Below the pieces are notes generated by a model. It ran no database searches. It was not told the origin of the DNA and saw only the letters and a program-made list of their open reading frames with translations. From Xanthobacteraceae bacterium (GTDB lineage Bacteria > Pseudomonadota > Alphaproteobacteria > Rhizobiales > Xanthobacteraceae), in the NCBI GenBank assembly GCA_030037105.1, contig JASHRY010000185.1:1-8799 (forward strand): a stretch of DNA of 8,799 nucleotides, in the 5' to 3' direction. Within the stretch, counting starts at the first letter, position 1. Each line of letters starts with the position of its first letter. Of the stretch, positions 6,147 to 8,799 are shown one piece after another. The translations under genes and the position numbers were made by a program.

Positions 6147-6521
6147 TCAAGTTAGGGTGATTGTCATGATCCGGCGCTCAATCGGCGAGGAAAACTCGTT
6201 CAGGCCAACATCGGCAATATGAAAACCGCCAGCGTGTCCGCCCTCGCTTGCCGTGTCTATCTTGTCAGGCCGTAGCTTGCGCTGCGAGTGAAAGCTGGTG
6301 GAGCCATATACCGCCGCCACCGTCCGGATTGAGCGGCGCCAGGTGCGGTCATCCTTAAATTGGGTGCCGTTAAGCCACGTCGCGAGCGTCGAGGGCGCGA
6401 CTCCCAGCGCTTGAGCGAGCTTGTACTGCACGTCGATAAGAGAGTGGTAGCCGTAGAGCAGTTTGAGTTTCTTGCGCAAATGAGGAATGTGGACATAGCC
6501 TGAGGTGTGCACAGGCTCCAT
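6147..6521 (-). CDS. Helix-turn-helix (Cro/CI-like) DNA-binding protein
   Basis: A 124-residue protein. Residues about 25-52 read as a helix-turn-helix, with LAQALGVAPSTLATWLNG at 35-52 closely fitting the XRE/Cro pattern (helix two LAQALGV, turn APS, recognition helix TLATWLNG). It is preceded by a basic helix LRKKLKLLYGYHS. The C-terminal 55 residues (from about VYGSTSFHSQRK to the end) are not recognised and contain no enzyme motif. The start is uncertain: ATG at 6521 or 6530, both near a purine-rich GGGGAGGG stretch, or 6620 for a longer basic N terminus that looks unlikely. It lies divergent from the methyltransferase gene, 128 bases away, and upstream of the paired-cysteine genes on its own strand (227 bases). 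A regulatory role toward either neighbour is inference. Local base composition is less GC-rich than the flanking chromosome. Confidence 0.68.
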   Translation of the reverse strand: MEPVHTSGYVHIPHLRKKLKLLYGYHSLIDVQYKLAQALGVAPSTLATWLNGTQFKDDRTWRRSIRTVAAVYGSTSFHSQRKLRPDKIDTASEGGHAGGFHIADVGLNEFSSPIERRIMTITLT

Positions 6522-6640
6522 TACCCGCATTCCCTCCCCGCTTCCCTTACTCGTCCGAGCCCTCGACTTGTGCAGCCGCGGCACGCGATCAGGCCGCACT
6601 CGAAATGTAGTGCGCCCCATCGTCGCGTCATCACGTTCAC

Positions 6641-6646
6641 TATAAT
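6641..6646 (+). promoter_or_regulatory. Consensus -10 hexamer TATAAT upstream of the methyltransferase
   Basis: A perfect TATAAT lies only three bases before the first ATG of the methyltransferase frame (6650). No good -35 is found 16-18 bases upstream; the stretch around 6618-6623 reads CATCGT. If this is a working -10, transcription would begin at about 6653, after that ATG, which would move the real start to 6671, 6686 or 6725. Confidence 0.35.
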
Positions 6647-6649
6647 TCC

Positions 6650-7393
6650 ATGTCTCGAAGACCCACCTCGATGTTTACGATAGAAATGCCCCGTCTGCTT
6701 TGGTGGACAAAGCCACTGTCGATGATTCAGTCCGATACCCTGGTGAAGGACGAACGGGAAGCAGCCTGCTACGCTAATCGCTTCCGCCAAGCACGCCTGA
6801 AGCGGCTGCTCCTTGTCGTCGACGAAATTCTTGCGCAGCAAGGGACCTGCCGGATACTTGATGTCGGCGGTTGGATCGCTTACTGGCGATTTCTTGAACC
6901 GCTTTGGCAAGGCAGAGCAATCCACATCACGCTTGTCAACCTAGTGGATGCACCGGTCCCCGATGAGCGGTTTTCCAGCATGATCGGCGACGCGCGCGAT
7001 CTTAGCCATTTGGACGACTGCGCGTTTGACTTGGTGCATTCGAACTCCGTCATCGAACACGTCGGACTGTGGCGCGACCAGTGCAGAATGGCGAACGAGG
7101 TTCGCAGGCTTGCTCCGCGATACTTCGTGCAGACGCCATGCTATTGGTTCCCTATCGAACCACACTTGCGCACACCTTTTATCCACTGGTTGCCCGACCC
7201 GTGGCGCGCAACAATAGTTCAATGCCGCGCATGCGGTTACTATCCGCGCGCGCGATCCTACGCGCAGGCGCGTGAAGTCCTCGACGACGCGCGGCTGCTC
7301 GATGCGAAAGCGATGGGCACCTTATTCCCGGATGCTGTCATCGAACGCGAGCGCTGGGCAGGGCTGACCAAGTCGCTCATTGCCATCCGTTGA
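6650..7393 (+). CDS. Class I SAM-dependent methyltransferase
   Basis: A Rossmann-fold methyltransferase of the Methyltransf_11 type, 247 residues from the first ATG. Motif I is RILDVGGWIAYW at 68-79 (the SAM-binding loop, with Gly73 and Gly74 but without the usual third Gly); an acidic residue after strand two is Asp100; motif II/III is IGDARDLSHL at 112-121; and motif IV is FDLVHSNSVIEHV at 126-138, the classical D-hydrophobic-hydrophobic-x-S/N-x-hydrophobic-EH pattern. Then follow YFVQTPCYWFPIEPHL and FIHWLP. That last part is shared by methyltransferases I know from surface-polysaccharide and glycan loci, so a small-molecule or sugar substrate is plausible but not shown. The start may be later (6671, 6686 or 6725) because a TATAAT sits just before 6650. 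No glycosyltransferase or other partner lies nearby; it appears as a lone gene beside tRNA-Ala. Confidence 0.85.
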   Translation: MSRRPTSMFTIEMPRLLWWTKPLSMIQSDTLVKDEREAACYANRFRQARLKRLLLVVDEILAQQGTCRILDVGGWIAYWRFLEPLWQGRAIHITLVNLVDAPVPDERFSSMIGDARDLSHLDDCAFDLVHSNSVIEHVGLWRDQCRMANEVRRLAPRYFVQTPCYWFPIEPHLRTPFIHWLPDPWRATIVQCRACGYYPRARSYAQAREVLDDARLLDAKAMGTLFPDAVIERERWAGLTKSLIAIR

Positions 7394-7504
7394 CCGCTCG
7401 TTGCGGCGGCTTGCCGCTCGGCAGCCTTGCCGCACGGAAGCAATGCCGCCAAGGCCGTGCGCCAGCGGGACGGGCAATATATGATTGAGGAAAATATACT
7501 TAAC

Positions 7505-7580
<76 letters not shown>

Positions 7581-7592
7581 TTGCGAAAATTC

Positions 7593-7672
7593 GGACAACA
7601 GATGGCAAAGATCAGATGGCAGATGACAGGGAATTGCGCCTCTGTCCTCCGTCATCCGACATCTGTCATCCG
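7593..7672. repeat. Heptamer-based imperfect inverted repeat element, copy 2
   Basis: The left arm has degenerate units of the same heptamer seen at 1850-1870 (CAGATGG, CAGATGG, CAGATGA at 7599-7627), then GGGAATTGCGCC as spacer, and the right arm carries the complementary units TCTGTCCTCCGTCATCC and ATCTGTCATCC (7641-7672). The right arm, reverse-complemented, reads GGATGACAGATG and GGATGACGGAGGACAGA, matching copy 1 (GGAGGACAGATGACAGATG). The element ends four bases before the stop codon of the FYDLN-acid gene, filling the gap between that gene and the tRNA. Both copies therefore lie tight against the 3' end of a coding gene. Confidence 0.65.
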
Positions 7673-7675
7673 ATT

Positions 7676-8092
7676 TCACCCTTCTTCCTCGTCTTCGATA
7701 TCGCCGCCGATGATATCGGTGACGTCGGCGTCCTCTTCCTCCTGCTCCTCGATGAAGGCGGCGTCGTCGAGGGTTTCGTCCATCTCGACCTCCTCTTCGA
7801 GGTCCGGCTCAGTGGTCTCGGCCGGCTTTTTGGCGCCCTGAGCCTCGGCATCGGCTTCTTCGAGCGAGACGAGTTCGGCCTCCTGCGGCTCGGGCGCGGC
7901 GACTTCCTCCACCGGGGCGACGTTGTGCGCCAGGGGCGCCGGCGCCTGCTCGGGCCGCGCCCGCGCCGTCGGCGTTTCCACCGGCACGACCTTGCCGGTG
8001 TAGGGCGAGATGACCGGATCCTTGTTGAGGTCGTAGAACTTGCGTCCGGTGTCGGGACAGACGCGCTTGGTGCCGAGTTCGGGTTTCGCCAC
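7676..8092 (-). CDS. TIGR02300 family protein (FYDLN acid domain)
   Basis: A 138-residue, very acidic protein of unknown function, widespread in Alphaproteobacteria. The N terminus carries the family signature: LGTKRVCPDTGRKFYDLN at 6-23, then KDPVISPYTGKVVPVE. The remainder is disordered and dominated by Glu, Asp, Ala and Pro, ending in acidic runs such as EEQEEEDADV and DIEDEEEG. The start is GTG at 8092, giving MAKPELGTKR, because AAGGA lies eight bases upstream; a TTG two codons earlier (8098) would be only a few bases from that site. The second CPxCG knuckle I recall in some relatives is here SPYTG, leaving a single cysteine and making zinc binding doubtful. It is divergent from aroA, its common neighbour in Hyphomicrobiales. 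It is probably cytosolic. Confidence 0.93.
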   Translation of the reverse strand: MAKPELGTKRVCPDTGRKFYDLNKDPVISPYTGKVVPVETPTARARPEQAPAPLAHNVAPVEEVAAPEPQEAELVSLEEADAEAQGAKKPAETTEPDLEEEVEMDETLDDAAFIEEQEEEDADVTDIIGGDIEDEEEG

Positions 8093-8142
8093 AGCCAAAA
8101 TCCTTCAATTTGGCAGCTTCACTTGGCTAGTCGCGCTGTCCC

Positions 8143-8148
8143 TGTCAA
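8143..8148 (-). promoter_or_regulatory. Consensus -35 hexamer TTGACA for the FYDLN-acid gene
   Basis: The complement of 8143-8148 is a perfect TTGACA, about 50 bases upstream of the GTG start, which is the right distance. The -10 region about 17 bases further (around 8120-8126, CAAGTG or similar) matches poorly, as is common in alphaproteobacterial promoters. On the other strand, TTGGCT (8123-8128) and CAATAG (8146-8151), 17 bases apart, could serve aroA, so the two promoters may overlap face to face. Confidence 0.35.
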
Positions 8149-8184
8149 TAGCCTGTGATAGAGGACGCGCGTTGGATTTTTCCC

Positions 8185-8799
8185 ATGCACGCCGACCCTG
8201 CTCCGCTTGTCGCCCGCCGTCACGGCCCCCTTAAAGGCCGCGTGCGCGTGCCTGGCGACAAGTCGATCTCGCATCGGGCGCTCATTCTCGGCGCGCTCGC
8301 GGTCGGCGAGACCCCGATCAGCGGATTGCTCGAAGGTGAGGATGTCCTCAATACCGCCAGGGCGGTGCGGACTCTTGGCGCTTCAGTGGAGCGGCGCGAT
8401 GCGGGCGAGTGGCGAATTCGCGGCGTCGGCGTCGGCGGCTTTGCCGAACCCGCCGCCGCACTCGATTTCGGCAATGCCGGAACCGGATGCCGGCTCATGC
8501 TCGGCGCCGTCGCCGGCTGCCCGATCACCGCGACATTCGACGGCGATGCGTCGTTGCGGCGGCGCCCGATGCGGCGGGTGCTCGATCCGCTGCAACGAAT
8601 CGGCGCGCGGCCGCTCGCTGCGACGGACGGCCGCCTACCGCTGACGCTTGCCGGCGCGCGCGATCCCATCCCCATCGTGTTCGAGCCGCTGGTTCCCTCC
8701 GCGCAGGTCAAGTCGGCGGTGCTCCTGGCCGGCCTTGCGGCGCCCGGCGAGACCGTGGTGATCGAAGCCGAAGCAACGCGCGACCATACCGAGAAGATG
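8185..8799 (+). CDS. aroA: 3-phosphoshikimate 1-carboxyvinyltransferase (EPSP synthase), 5' part, runs off the window
   Basis: Cytosolic enzyme of the shikimate pathway that joins phosphoenolpyruvate to shikimate-3-phosphate. The first 205 codons are present, somewhat under half of a usual ~445-residue protein, and the frame is open to the last base. The start [14 protein letters not shown] gives the normal short lead before [10 protein letters not shown] (22-31), whose Lys26, Ser27 and Arg31 bind substrate. Further landmarks: [13 protein letters not shown] at 48-60, [13 protein letters not shown] at 94-106, the RRPM segment at 126-129, [13 protein letters not shown] at 172-184 and RDHTEKM at 199-205. 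These are of the class II (CP4-like) pattern, with Gly at position 99 where glyphosate-tolerant CP4 has Ala. The ribosome site is weak (GGAT, about 8-10 bases before the ATG). It is divergent from the FYDLN-acid gene. Confidence 0.96.
   Translation, partial: MHADPAPLVARRHGPLKGRVRVPGDKSISHRALILGALAVGETPISGLLEGEDVLNTARAVRTLGASVERRDAGEWRIRGVGVGGFAEPAAALDFGNAGTGCRLMLGAVAGCPITATFDGDASLRRRPMRRVLDPLQRIGARPLAATDGRLPLTLAGARDPIPIVFEPLVPSAQVKSAVLLAGLAAPGETVVIEAEATRDHTEKM

Noticed and set aside
7424..7455. Inverted repeat GCCTTG/CAAGGC as terminator of the methyltransferase or the tRNA
   Set aside because: The stem is six bases with poor inner pairing, and no T-tract follows on either strand.
4850..7504. 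Genomic island integrated at tRNA-Ala with a duplicated tRNA 3' end
   Set aside because: I found no second copy of the tRNA 3' end in the window and no integrase. Only composition and position suggest it, so I do not call attachment sites.

Overview
The window looks like chromosomal DNA of a GC-rich alphaproteobacterium of the order Hyphomicrobiales (Rhizobiales), close to the Bradyrhizobium / Rhodopseudomonas / Xanthobacteraceae side. This rests on three things: the rplY-pth-ychF order, a FYDLN-acid (TIGR02300) gene divergent from aroA with a tRNA-Ala beside it, and short dispersed palindromes of a type I know from that group. The assignment is from memory of gene order and protein style, not from a search.

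Layout. Positions 1-1844 (+) hold the last codons of rplY (ribosomal protein L25/Ctc), then pth (peptidyl-tRNA hydrolase) and ychF (ribosome-associated ATPase), a translation-related cluster. A heptamer-based repeat element abuts the ychF stop and runs into the end of a convergent small DUF4282 membrane protein gene (1925-2215, -). Positions 2216-4810 are accessory and envelope-like: a Pro/Val/Ala-rich exported protein (2574-3122, +), a small four-cysteine exported protein (3371-3763, +) and a 308-residue exported protein with a conserved C-terminal domain (3884-4810, -). They are separated by REP-like palindromes (one inverted copy at 2415-2460, two tandem copies at 3787-3882) and GC-rich hairpins (3135-3203).

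Positions 4913-7393 are the least familiar part: two minus-strand genes for proteins with paired CxxC/CxxH metal-site motifs (5182-5919 and 4913-5119), a minus-strand helix-turn-helix protein (6147-6521) and a divergent SAM-dependent methyltransferase (6650-7393). Parts of this stretch are less GC-rich than the flanks, and it ends at tRNA-Ala(GGC) (7505-7580, -), so it may be variable DNA beside a tRNA. I found no integrase and no duplicated tRNA end.

Positions 7593-8799 return to conserved chromosome: a second heptamer repeat element, the FYDLN-acid protein gene (7676-8092, -, probable GTG start) and, divergently, the first 205 codons of aroA (EPSP synthase), which runs off the right edge.

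I see no CRISPR array, transposase, phage gene or recognisable defence system. The best candidates for something undescribed are the paired-cysteine gene pair with its HTH and methyltransferase neighbours, and the repeat families.
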